From NCBI GenBank assembly GCA_021772615.1, contig JAJFLQ010000141.1, forward strand, positions 1-64,000: DNA of 64,000 nucleotides. The letters are read 5' to 3'. Positions 19,301 through 29,900 of this stretch are shown one piece after another. Both the position numbers and the translations under genes were made by a program. Every line of letters starts with the position of its first letter. Within the stretch, counting starts at the first letter, position 1. Under the pieces are notes generated by a model that saw nothing but the letters and a program-made list of their open reading frames with translations, made no database searches and was not told the origin of the DNA. The stretch comes from Verrucomicrobiota bacterium (GTDB taxonomy: Bacteria; Verrucomicrobiota; Lentisphaeria; JABSQK01; JAJFLO01).

Positions 19301-22289
19301 CGGCGACCGGCACTTCGGCCGGACAATTGGTAATTACCGGCGGCAAAAAGTCTGCAACGTCAACCGACACCACGCACGTCGCCGTATTACCGGAAGCATC
19401 GGTTACGGTGATGACAACGATTGTTTCCCCGAAAGGCAGGACCGTTGTCGGCGCTACAGACTGTACTTTCGTAAGTTGCCCGGGCGTGTCGACATTGTCT
19501 GTTGCGCTTGTCATCATAGCCAGATCCGGCATGATCGCCTCGCAGTTGGTATCAGCGGAAAGGGTTCGATCAGCAGCGCAGGCGATAATGGTCGGCGGAA
19601 CGGCATCGCCGACAACAATGGTCGCTGCTCGGTGCGCCTCGGGAGATTTCGGATCGTTGATCGGAAAACCAGCTGCGAGAAAGCTGCCGCCACCGTCTGT
19701 CGTCAGCAAATAGGTGCCGTCATCGCTTGGTGTGTCAAAGGTAATAGTTCCGAGAATGAGACTGTCCAGTCCATCAGTAACGGCACTTTGAAGGAGCAAC
19801 GCGATGGTTCCATCGCTGACAATCGCATCGGGAAATCCAAAATCTGCAATCGCGGAGGAAAATGACGACAGCGGTAATAATTCCGTATCGGAACTCGAGA
19901 AGTCCAGCGCATAGAGCCCCAGTGAGCCTCCCGTTAACCTCCGTGTGCTGTTTACGGTCCGAATCTGCAACGTCACGGTTTGACCGGGTGCCGGATTCAA
20001 CGTCGTAACTGTTTCTCCTGTGTTAGGATCGACGAATTCAAACGTAAATGGGGCTTCGACGGTAATAACAGCCGTACACGTGGTCGTATTTCCAAAACCG
20101 TCTTCAGCCGTCAAAACCACAACTGTGTCGCCCACTCCGATGGGATCATCCACTGCAGGGACCTGCGTTAAGGTAGGACTTGTATCGCAGTCGTCTGTGA
20201 CCGTCACACCCGAAATCAGATCTGGTACTTGTGCCATGCCGTCAACGCCGGCATCAACGACAACCGGATCGGCGCATTCAACAAACACCGGCCCGGCCAG
20301 ATCGGTACAACCAGCTGTGAATGTGCCGCTCTGTGGTGAAAAGTCAGCGGAGATGTCGGTGCCAGAATCGTCAAAAAAGTTATTGAGGAAAGTGATGTCG
20401 AGACTGCTTGTGCCAGTTTCGACCAACACCTCGAAATCAATCTCGATGACAGGTCCAACACCTGCCGCTATCGGTGTACTTCCCGTAAAAAAACCAAGTC
20501 CAACGACTCCCGGACTTATCCCCAGATCAAACTGCAGCTGAGCCATTTCGGTGACTGCACGGCCAGCCGTCCGAACGGCGACCGCATTCATGACCGTCTC
20601 GTCGTACAACACCCTGAAGGCTGCGGAAATGAGATCTACATCGTTCTCCAACTCTATCGCAACCGTGACTGTGGAGCCCACAAGTCCCTCTACTATGGGC
20701 GCAGCGATCGTCTTTCCGGTAGCGACATTAATATCGCCAAATTTGCGAGACTGCACATCCTTTGGCGCGCTTGAGACGGTCACGCCTTCACGCGGCGGCA
20801 AACCGGTAGCGAATCGGAATACATCAATGGCGTCAAGCGCATTCCGAATTCCGTCTTTGTTAAAGTCGCCGCAATCTTCTACATTAGCGGCGATTTCGGA
20901 TGCCGACGGCAGGTCCGGATTCATGATTGTCGACGGAATCGGTGACAACCCGGTTACGGTACGAAATGTGAAGATGGCGTCGAGTGCCGTCCGGACACCG
21001 CTCCCGTCGACGTCGCCCAAAAGACAGTCGAGCACATCGAGTTCACCATGCTGAACGGCTATCGGCACCGTATTAAGGCCGATGTCGAGCACGTTCAGAG
21101 AGTTGACGACGATTTCCAGTGGATACACTCCGAACGCTGCCGGTGGGTTCTTGAGCTGAAAGTCGATTTCCGCGATGCTGCCGGTGCCCGCCGGAATCGC
21201 AGTCGTCGCTTGAACCTGACCAAATACGAGATTCACATTCCCGGCTTCATTATTGATTCCGTCAGTTTCTGGACCGAGAATCGTCCTCCCTGCTGCTCGG
21301 TATTCCAACGCTTCAAGTAAACCATTGTCAAACTCCACTAAGAACGGCAAGACGGCGAAATCTCGGTCTGAATTAAAGTCGACGGTCACGGTAATTGTGC
21401 CGGAATGCTCCGCTGCCACAGTGTGATTTGTCATGGTCAACAGGTTTGGATTGTCCGTGCCGGTGCCCGCAAGACTCACAGTTGTCGCGTCAATAGTGAG
21501 TGACGACAACGCGCTGCCGATCGCTGCCGGCGCGAAATCGACTGGCAGTAGAATCGTTTCGCCGCCGGGGACATCCGTTTGGGGCCAATTTGCAGTGAAC
21601 CCGGAATCATCAAGACTGATCGGCCCGATTGAAATGGAGTCAGCGCCGGGGTTGGAAACACCGATATGCCGCGTCCGACTTTCGCCTGATGCCACATCGC
21701 CGAATACCAACGGATTCGGCGCCACATCGAGTTGGGCCGACGGCTCCATGATAGAGACTGATGCATCATTATACATTGTGAAATCCCGCCGGTCAGTGTC
21801 GATTCCCAATACGGTGTTCTGAGAGCCGGTGTTTTCACCCACGTCCGTCTGAATGACCAGTGTTCCCACTTCATTCGCCGTAGCCTCCAGGAAGAACACC
21901 AATTGCGGCTCGGCGTTGTCCGGCGGGTCGATTCCGGATGATCCACCAGCCTCATCGACCTCACCGATCCCGTTATCGATTGTACCGTTGGTACCGTTAC
22001 CAAAAACGTGAACAATGCCTGTGACATCGATCAGCGATGCATCGTACAACACATCTGCAAACGCACTGAAGACACCCGAATTCTCCCCGACAACAGGGGG
22101 GCGAATGTCCTTTGCGAGAACGTTGATCCTGAATGTTGTATCTTTTGCAATTTCGCTGATCGCGTCGCCGTTGCTGTCGGCGAACGTCACCGTGATATTG
22201 ATTTCAGGATCCTGTGCGGCAGCGCTGCCGGCAATCAGAAACGCAGCAATACATGAAAAAATTCCAGTATGTAAGTATAATGTAGACAT
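16386..22289 (-). CDS. Large secreted scaffold-like protein with cohesin-like, HYR and two dockerin regions
   Basis: I chose the ATG at 22289, giving 1967 residues. It puts the signal peptide (TGIFSCIAAFLIAGSAAAQ) at the N-terminus and has AGGGA upstream; the longer reading from 22328 adds a charged, non-signal leader. Order: the shared GVFSAFADVLYD module (29-190), a choice-of-anchor D-like domain, a cohesin-like module followed by an internal dockerin-like pair (DVDGSGVRTALDA and DFNKDGIRNALDA), more cohesin-like modules, and a run of HYR repeats. Two adjacent HYR repeats are nearly identical, with a 246-bp period. The end is a cohesin-like domain, an Ig-like domain and a dockerin (DINNDGGVNVGD, DANLDGNINVGD) of a different subtype from its neighbours. 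A structural scaffold role is inferred; no catalytic motif is seen. Confidence 0.92.
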   Translation of the reverse strand: MSTLYLHTGIFSCIAAFLIAGSAAAQDPEINITVTFADSNGDAISEIAKDTTFRINVLAKDIRPPVVGENSGVFSAFADVLYDASLIDVTGIVHVFGNGTNGTIDNGIGEVDEAGGSSGIDPPDNAEPQLVFFLEATANEVGTLVIQTDVGENTGSQNTVLGIDTDRRDFTMYNDASVSIMEPSAQLDVAPNPLVFGDVASGESRTRHIGVSNPGADSISIGPISLDDSGFTANWPQTDVPGGETILLPVDFAPAAIGSALSSLTIDATTVSLAGTGTDNPNLLTMTNHTVAAEHSGTITVTVDFNSDRDFAVLPFLVEFDNGLLEALEYRAAGRTILGPETDGINNEAGNVNLVFGQVQATTAIPAGTGSIAEIDFQLKNPPAAFGVYPLEIVVNSLNVLDIGLNTVPIAVQHGELDVLDCLLGDVDGSGVRTALDAIFTFRTVTGLSPIPSTIMNPDLPSASEIAANVEDCGDFNKDGIRNALDAIDVFRFATGLPPREGVTVSSAPKDVQSRKFGDINVATGKTIAAPIVEGLVGSTVTVAIELENDVDLISAAFRVLYDETVMNAVAVRTAGRAVTEMAQLQFDLGISPGVVGLGFFTGSTPIAAGVGPVIEIDFEVLVETGTSSLDITFLNNFFDDSGTDISADFSPQSGTFTAGCTDLAGPVFVECADPVVVDAGVDGMAQVPDLISGVTVTDDCDTSPTLTQVPAVDDPIGVGDTVVVLTAEDGFGNTTTCTAVITVEAPFTFEFVDPNTGETVTTLNPAPGQTVTLQIRTVNSTRRLTGGSLGLYALDFSSSDTELLPLSSFSSAIADFGFPDAIVSDGTIALLLQSAVTDGLDSLILGTITFDTPSDDGTYLLTTDGGGSFLAAGFPINDPKSPEAHRAATIVVGDAVPPTIIACAADRTLSADTNCEAIMPDLAMMTSATDNVDTPGQLTKVQSVAPTTVLPFGETIVVITVTDASGNTATCVVSVDVADFLPPVITNCPAEVPVAANANCEGLVPDLTGSATVDDNCDDSVTVTQSPAADALITDGSVVVVLEASDDAGNTSTCTVTVTVVDDASPSIVCPVDQDVAADANCEGLVRDLTGSVTVADNCDDSVTVTQNPAADVLITDGSVVVVLEASDNAGNTATCSVTVNVVDDTAPEIFCPPDQTVAADGGCAATVPDLGVLVTATDNCDTAVPLTVSQSPAVGAALGAGDTTVTLNITDETGGESNCDVVVTAANAVPPVISACAAARTIAVDGDCQFPVPDLTPEVVATDTCESSVLVSQSPLPDTDAPIGTLVVVLTASDSAGNQSTCTATVTGRDITPPTITALPARKFVAFGAAALDNNILLEGVFATDNCDGDIPGLIQVIGSVDTGVLGDVVIQYQITDNAGNVNTASRTYSVIAPNILALGIVADQTAGTTVQVPLTYDLQDFIDVNELEFYVSSRPTRGAPGLKNIRFIPDGSLAAPSVNNNTTLPRTVQVVWRPGDGLLLQGSVATGGADGGKENPQAEQEFAIGTVEFDIPSGAVPGSMWEVRLTNVRSRFNGSRTPNRVTQNGQVSTAEADVNALIIKAGFDLLATADTSSTFFNFAETSIPPDFFGTGSDPFFGTINVMGAIIDGELKGTADTIIERLQAAELPSTGPFEDTIDIELVALSLQSSAPITVSFFQGGISELWDVDVRLSPTVGSSGQMTIRRSNGTATDGTFDVMVDVIPELVFIRQSDGAELFLDAATFELGPFLLSADNVPWDVLPAADTLEVRGVTSNFFPDPFLLADGPNAQQDLIPATQVPEVYEWQVIAEHAGLGDVRTRVFFGDVVGNIEGIRRLCVNFATPLDPMTVVNNQAVTFSDALGAPVPPHTATTEDSDHKLVIEFAAPLVNANHYLFELSDTLLDDQGGMLNGVDRTLFLSALRGDINNDGGVNVGDILELINRIDEPVTVDNAHLDANLDGNINVGDLLLIRANRTITLPDFSPLDR
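18860..19330 (-). repeat. Recent tandem duplication of a HYR repeat, 246-bp period
   Basis: CTGCCGTCCGTGAT recurs at 18931 and 19177, and most of the surrounding ~150 bases is the same in both copies. Each unit encodes an 82-residue HYR repeat with the core ANCEGLVxDLTGS and DGSVVVVLEASD. The nucleotide identity implies recent unequal crossing-over or gene conversion. Confidence 0.8.
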
Positions 22290-22497
22290 CTTTGTTTTCC
22301 CTTTTTTGCAAGCATCGTGATAATTCACACCCTTCGAGATTCACCGGACGACCGTTTCGCTCGTCCAATGCGACGAAACGTCGTAAATATCGCACAGCTC
22401 CAAAAACACGGCCGCTGTGGCACCTTGGGCTCCGCCTTAAAGTGATCTAATTAGTAATAATTCCAACCCCTAACACAATAATTTTCGGCGCTCTCCG

Positions 22498-23697
22498 TTA
22501 CTTGTCCGAGCGTAAAGAATCAAGCCCCGCGTCATCGAGATCCTCGACTTCGCCGTTAATCACATATCCCAAGCGATTGATCACGTGGATGGCATCTGTG
22601 GCTGTGACGGCGCCGTCGCCGTTTACGTCTGCAGATGCGTTTTCTACCGTTGTCGATTCACCGATACGATTAATCACAAAAACAGCGTCCGTCGGCGTGA
22701 CGTCACCATCAGCAGGATTCATGTCCCACGGAAAAAAGGTGAAATCGTCACTGTCGACTCCCTTACCCTGATCAGAATTATTTGTCTCGTCAGATTCGGC
22801 GACGTCCGCATTCACATCGATCACCAGCCCGACAAAATCGCGGCTGGTCGATACCCCTCCGCCGGCGCCAACGGCGTCGTCAGCAAGTGCCCGGGGGAAA
22901 ATTACATCTATATCCAGACTGAGTTCCAGGGATCCGGATGCCATGCCGCCGGCCGGAATATCCGTAATCGCAAATGTCGTCACAGGCGTGTCGTCGCCGT
23001 TACCGATGACGTCGTCATCCGATAGCACAACCGCAACATCAAAGGTACCTGTCGCAGCATCGCCATTATTGTTGATGACGTAATGCAGGGTCGTTTCGCC
23101 CAGCAACGTATGATCGGGATCAACGTCGCATTGCCCACCGGCCAGGTCTGGTTGGCCGATCGTAAGCGTGCGATGTATTGGCGTCACCGGATCCGGGGCG
23201 CCGCCTTCCAAGGCCGCGCTAGGCGTTGAGTTGGCAATAACCTCGAACGCGATCAATGACGGACCACTACCAACCGCCTGCACGTCAAACGAGAACACAG
23301 GATCCGGGCCAAGCGGCGACACAGGCGCGCACACACCGCCCTCCAGGCTGCAATCGGCCAGGAACTCCAGTCGCCCGGGCTGCGGCATGCCGATATCTGT
23401 GGACAAAAACCCGGGAGCGGGTGCGAGCATCATGGGATCACCTACAAACTGTAGTTCAGTGTTGTCAAACAAGACATTGAAAGCCAGCAGGCGCAGCCCT
23501 ACTTCCTGCCCGCCGTTCGCAGGCGTCTGATACGCGATCGTGACACGTACCGTTTCACCAGGCACAAGCACATCACCAACCGGAGCGCCGCTGCCGGGTT
23601 CCGACAACACAATTGACAGCGTCGTGGCTGACGCGACAACGGGCAATAAAAACAACATAAGTGTGAGAATACGTTTCACTAAATAATCCTGATCCAT
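22498..23697 (-). CDS. Small secreted cohesin-like/CARDB/dockerin protein
   Basis: The 399-residue form starting at 23697 is preferred. Its ATG follows TAAGGAA at a good distance and begins a signal peptide (LTLMLFLLPVVASA); the longer GTG reading adds 38 unlikely residues. Residues 25-175 resemble a cohesin-like beta sandwich, 180-315 are CARDB-like, and the end is a two-loop dockerin (DMNPADGDVTPTDA and DVNGDGAVTATDA). Its tail is closely similar to those of three much larger proteins in the window. With one putative receptor fold and one dockerin it could be an adaptor between components, which is inference from modules. It lies between two giant genes on the same strand. Confidence 0.9.
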   Translation of the reverse strand: MDQDYLVKRILTLMLFLLPVVASATTLSIVLSEPGSGAPVGDVLVPGETVRVTIAYQTPANGGQEVGLRLLAFNVLFDNTELQFVGDPMMLAPAPGFLSTDIGMPQPGRLEFLADCSLEGGVCAPVSPLGPDPVFSFDVQAVGSGPSLIAFEVIANSTPSAALEGGAPDPVTPIHRTLTIGQPDLAGGQCDVDPDHTLLGETTLHYVINNNGDAATGTFDVAVVLSDDDVIGNGDDTPVTTFAITDIPAGGMASGSLELSLDIDVIFPRALADDAVGAGGGVSTSRDFVGLVIDVNADVAESDETNNSDQGKGVDSDDFTFFPWDMNPADGDVTPTDAVFVINRIGESTTVENASADVNGDGAVTATDAIHVINRLGYVINGEVEDLDDAGLDSLRSDK

Positions 23698-23922
23698 CTG
23701 ATTCCTTATGAACCCGTCGAACCGCCGGGTGGACGATACCACAATAATAGTCGATTCGATGAAAATTTCAACTGACGCCAATCTTTCCTTGCAGCGGTAA
23801 CGTCGATGCAATCAAGCGGCACCACGACCCGCAACCGACACGGTACCATATGATACGATCTCAATGCTTCGATCTTAGGGAATCCTCTCGCATCAGCCCC
23901 TAAATAAGCCACCCGTATCGGC

Positions 23923-26900
23923 CTATCGGCCGTCAACGGAATCATCTTCGCTTTCAGCTGGAACGACCTCGATGACCGCGTCGTTTCGCAGTAATCCGAG
24001 ACGGTTTATAACGGAAATGGCGTCGGTCGGGGTGATCGCGCCGTTACCGTCGACGTCGGCAAGAGCATTGTTCCCGGACGGAGCGTCGCCCAATCGATTG
24101 ATGACGAATATGACATCGGTCGGGGTCAGGGCGCCGTCCGTCGGGTTCATGTCCCAGGGAAAATAGGTCACGTCGTCCTGGTCCACACCGAGACCGGTGT
24201 TGGCATTGTTTGTCTCGTTGGATTCCGCGACGTCATCGTGGATGTCGACAACCATTCCGATCGTAAAGACATTTGCAGAAACCTGCCCTAATGCCGGCCC
24301 CGGCGGATCATCGGCCAGCGCGCGACTGAATAAGTCGGCGGTATTCAATTGCGGAGAAAATGTTCCTTCTTCAAAACTGCCGGCTGCAATACCGGTGATG
24401 CCGACCGTGGCCAGCAGCGTATCGTCTTCGTTTCCGATGACGGCATCTACGGACATCACCAGGGACGAAATAAACGCGCCGGCGTCGCCCGGACCATTGT
24501 TTTTTATCGAGTAACTGATCGTCGTCTGGCCAAGCAGTACATGGTCCGGACTCACAACAAACGTTCTGCCGGCGAGATCCGGACGGTCGGCCTGGTCGAC
24601 TGTTACCGTGACATTGCACGTCGACACGTTCCCTGCTGCATCGGCAGCGGACACTATGACCGCTGCGGTGCTGCCGGCAATCCCAGCGCCAACCGGTGGT
24701 TGCTGGGTAACGACAAGCGCGCTGCTGCAGGCATCGGAGGCTACGAGACTACCCAACAGGTCCGGCACCACGGCAGGAACGCCAACCGTGGTCGTGACAG
24801 TGACATCATCGGGGCATTGGGTGATGACTGGTGCTATGATGTCGGCGAGCGGTACCGTGAGATCCTCAAGGAACGCAACGTCCGGGCTCGCCGGGATTGC
24901 GGCAAAAGCGAAATCATTGCGCTCGGTGAAGTCCTCCGCGCCGCGACCGTTCATCGCAGCCTGGTCATCGTCAAATCTGAGACCGACGACAAGCCCGGGC
25001 TCCGTGCCTGTTAATGAGCCAATGCCGCAGGAAGGAGCGAATTGCTCGAAAGCGACGGCGGCAAACGGATGATCATAAATACGCACATCGTCCACGGCCC
25101 CTGCTAACGCCATATCGCCACCCCAGCCGCCAAACACCCGCACGTCGCCGGCTGCCTGCGCAGGCACTAACGCGGTCGCAGTCGACGCCGCCGCTACGCC
25201 GTCAACATAGAGTATAAAGGCGTTCGCCGGTTGATCGTATGTGGCGCCGACATGGTGCCAGTTGTCGTCCGCTATAAATGGTCCCGTAATGGATATTTCG
25301 ATCCCCAGATTCGAATGGAACCGCGCGACCAGCCCGCCTACCGCGTCAACCGCAAGTTCGTAATTGCTGACGATTATGCCCGGATCGTCCCCGGACGGAA
25401 CGCCGCGCTTCAGGATCACGCCGCCGTCGGCATCTGCAGTACGAACCCATGCAGCCACGGTCCAGGAAACAAGACTGTGTTTGGGGGCAAAAGCGATCGC
25501 GGCGAAAGCGGTGCTGCCGGAACCGTTGGATGTGAGCACGAGATTGCGCAGGTCAGCCTTGGACAAGCTGTCGAGCGGATCGAAGGCCTGTGCGACCTCG
25601 GAACCGTCGTCGTGGCCGTCGTCATCGGTATCCGGACTCAGCGGATCCGATTGGAATGCGAGTACCTCGTCGCCGTCGCTGAGAAAATCGTCGTCAGAAT
25701 CCAGCTGTATCGGGCTCGTGCCGATAGCCTGCTCGTCAAGATTGGTCAGGTTGTCCGCATCGGGATCCTCATCCGGATCGTCAACGCCATCACCGTCGCC
25801 GTCAGCGCGGACCGGGTCCAGCTCGCCACTCACAAAATTGACGAACTCAAACAGATCGACGAGGCCGTCGAAGTCGGTGTCGCCACGAAGGGCATCAAGC
25901 GAATCTCCGTGAGAAAATGACGGACCGGTTGAATCCGCGGGATTTCGTACCGCTCGATTCGGAACCGGCGATGCGATCGTGCCGCCGGTGATGTCGTCTA
26001 CAAAAGGCGACTCGCCGTCAATCCCGAAATACTCATCAATGTTCGACAGACCATCGCCATCGCGATCACCGTTACGGTCGTCGGCAGCCAGATTCAGAGC
26101 GGAAACAGCCTCGTAAAAGTCGTACATTCCGTCACCGTCCGAATCCCAGTTGAACGGATGGCTGCTGAATATCTGCTCGTCAAGATTAGACAAATTGTCG
26201 TTGTCCGGATCTTCGTCCGAGTCTGCGGTACCGTTGCCGTCGGAATCCGATTGCAGCGGGTCGAGCCCGAATTGCAGTTCAAATTCGTCAAGCAAATCGT
26301 CGTTATCGGCATCGCTGGTCGGGGACACGACCAGAATGGTAAAAGCGCAGTCAGCCGTGTTTCCATTGTCGTCGACTGCCGAATACATGACCACCGTCGA
26401 TCCGAGGGAAAAGCTGTCGCCCGGATCGGCGTTCGAGCTGACGTCCGGCGCTCCGCAATTGTCACTCGCCACAGGTGGATCCCAGAATACGGTGGTCGCC
26501 ATTTCACCGGCTCCGATGTGCGCTACAATGTCGTCCGGACAGCTGTCAAAATCCGGACCTGACCCGATGAACGAAACCATCGCAACACAGGTTGCTGTGT
26601 TGCCGGCGTTATCGCCGGCTTCAATTTCGACAATCAGGTCGGATGGCGGCTGCGATATGATCGCGTCGGCTGCAGGAATCTGTGTCACCGTCAATTCAGT
26701 ATCGCAATTGTCGGAAGCGCCGGCCAAAGCCACAAGGTCGGGAATGACCACTTCACAATTCGCATCGATCACCAGGGTCACGCCCGTCGGGCACGTCGTT
26801 ATTTCGGGCGGCAGAACGTCAATGGCCTGCAGGGAGGCGGTGCACGTGGCATTGTTGCCGGCACTGTCGGCAACGGTCACTGTGACGACAGCAGTACCGG

Positions 26901-29900
26901 GTGGGATAGCAGCACCGGGCACCGGCGACTGCGAAACCGTCAGAGCCATATCGCAGTCATCCGTGGCAACAAGTCCGTCCGTAAGATCCGGAATCCCGCC
27001 GGTGCAAACATCGCTCAAGGCTATCGTCTGGTCGGGAGCGCAGGCGACGATTTCGGGTGGTGACGCATTGTTGCACAAGCTCTCGAAGGCGCCGATGTCG
27101 ATCGCAATTCCCTGAACGCGTAAGGCGCCACGCTGATCCACCTGCGGCGTGCCGGCAAAGGCCGGGTCGCCTGCATCTATCGCAGGGCTGCCGCTCGACA
27201 GCGCCCGGGTCTGCGTCGGCCCGCCGTTGTCTTGCAGCGGACCGAGCAGCGGCGCGATGTCAAGAAGGTCGTTCGCGCCAAAACCGGTTGCATCGGTGCT
27301 GTTGCCGACGAGATTGAAGCCCAGGGTATCGACGTCGTTGCCGATATCCACGACGGCGAAGGCGGCATTGCCGGCCACAATGGTGTGGCCGAGTATGATC
27401 GGATTGAAGTCGTCCAAAATACCGCCGCCATCACCAACAGCGGTGTTGTCGGTGATGGTACAGTGTGTGACCGACGCCGATTCCGTAGCGAGAAGCATGA
27501 AGATGCCACCGCCGTCAGTTCCAGCGGTATTCCCGGTAACGGTTGAATTCTCGATACTGAGGACGGCGGCGTTGTAGATGCCACCGCCTTCATCCGTAGC
27601 GCTGTTGCCGCGAATCTCGCAACGGACGATATCCAATGTTTCCGGGAAAAACACGCCGCTAAGGACACCGCCGCCGATAATGGCTTCGTTCGCAGCCAGG
27701 ACCGAATCGGTGATCATACAGAATCCGTCGTTGCTGATGCCGCCGCCACCGGCACCGGACATGTTATCCGCAATCACCGACGTCAGAATCATTAACTCGC
27801 ACGACATGTCGAAATTGTTGATCCCTCCGCCGTCCGACGTCGCCATGTTTCCTGTGATGTGGCAATTCTCTATCGTAACCTGCGCAGTTGAATTATTGAA
27901 CAGACCGCCGCCCAGACTGGCCGCTCCGCCGGTAATCGTGAGCCCCTCTAGACGGCACCGCACGCCGTCCACATGGATCACGCGGTCGATTCCGCTTCCA
28001 TCTATTGTGGTGGCGTTCGGCCCTTCACCGATGAGAACCGTGTCGCCGAGGATGTCGAGGTCGCCGGTCACGCCCTCGTCCTCGCCCGCACCCGGAGCCA
28101 TGAGCGCATACGTTCCTGAAGAAAGGACGATAGTATCCTCGCCGGGAAGTGCGTTCGCTTCCATAATCGCGGCACGCAGTGTACAGCCTCCTGCGCCGTC
28201 ATCACATAACCCGTCTCCTGGATTGGCATCCGCGGCATCCGCGAAACTGGATACCGTGAAACTGCCGGCGTGAACGACTACAGATACGGCAACGACGCAA
28301 TGCGCTTCGTTGCCGAAGTCGTCCGCCACCGTTAGCGTAAGAGCGTGTCCGCCGGGACCGAGCGGCGTTCCCGCCACGGGTTGCTGCAAGATCGTCGATG
28401 CTGTATCGCAGTTATCCGTGGCTGAAACCTCAGCGGCCAACACCGGCGCGGGAAAGGAAGCCGGTACGTCGATCACGACAATCCGGTCGGGCGGACACAC
28501 CACGATTTCCGGGGCGGTGGTGTCAATAACTATCACAGTTGCGGTGCAGGTCGCCTCACCACCGAGCGTATTGGTCACTGTTAGATCGATCTTATGATCA
28601 CCGAATCCGGCCGCATCGCCGAAACCCGGATTCTGCGTGATACTCAAATCTACAAGCGAGTCGACAGGATCCGTCGGCACAACTTCCGATGTCAAATCCG
28701 GCAATTCTGCCGTGCAATCGCCGGCGATGGTCCGGTCGTTGGCACACGCAACGATCTCCGGCGGTTCGAAATCCTGCCATACAAGATCGTAGCTCGACCC
28801 GACCGGGCCGATTATCAGCAGCCGGTAGTCGCCCGAGGCAGTCGCCCAGTGGCCGGTAAACGTATTGTTATCGTGGTCACTGGACATCGGGGCGACCAGC
28901 GCTCCGGCATGGTCAAACAATTCGATCACAGCTCCCGGCGGTTGGGGCGATACATCAACGCGCAATCGCGATGATTGCACATCGAATCGATACCAATCTG
29001 CGTCGTTCAACACCCCGGTTCCGGACAACGCGGACAGCGGTATCGACCGCCAGGCAGCGCCCGGGTGGAATGCTGCCGCAAAGTGATCATTTTCTTCGTA
29101 GGCATCGTCATCGATCGGCGCAGCGAAAATCTCGAACTCATGATGCATCGCCGCATCGGACTGCGGATGCACAACGACATTGCCCATATCGTCCTCGGCA
29201 CGAATCAGATAGGAAATAATGGCGCCTGAATTCTGCTCGGGAATAGCGCCCGTGAACGTGTTGCCTCCCGACCACGACATTGGGCTCGTCTGAACGGGAC
29301 CATCATCGACCGACCACGCGACGGTTACATCGGTAATCGGCGCAACGGCGATGATGTCCGCCGCAACAGTGAAGGGACCGGTCTCGAACGTATCCAGTAA
29401 CGGATTGTGAGTGATCGCAATGGCAGCGCCGATCACAGCGATATCATCGACAAACCACCCGCCAAAAGCATTGTCCAGCGCATCAACAGAGTCGAATTCG
29501 AACTCGAGCGACACGATGGCGCCGGAAAACGCCACGAGATCGAGCGGACCTACCGTTCGCCAGGCGGCATCATTGAAACGGCTGCGGAAAATTTCGTGGC
29601 GGTCGCCATGCAGCGTGGTCACAAATACACGTCGCGTATCCCACTCCTCTGTCCCACCTTCCGTTTGCTCCCAGCTCAGGAAGGTCAACGTCGGACTAAG
29701 TGCGGGCATCTGAAAAAAGGGCGATGCCAGAATACCGGAGGTCGTGGCGCCGGTATCGTAGGAGCATGTTTCGTCCTGCCCGTAATACCACGCCGACGCA
29801 GTAGCGTTTGGGTCTCCGCACAGAGTCATATCATCTGATACATGCCAGAGTCCGGTAGGTGTCCAGTTGCCGTTGTCCGATTCGGCGTCCGCGACCAGCC

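Noticed and set aside
18391-19713. Plus-strand ORF of 440 codons rich in Ser, Thr and Val
   Set aside because: Its repetitive look mirrors the HYR repeats on the other strand; it has no independent gene features.
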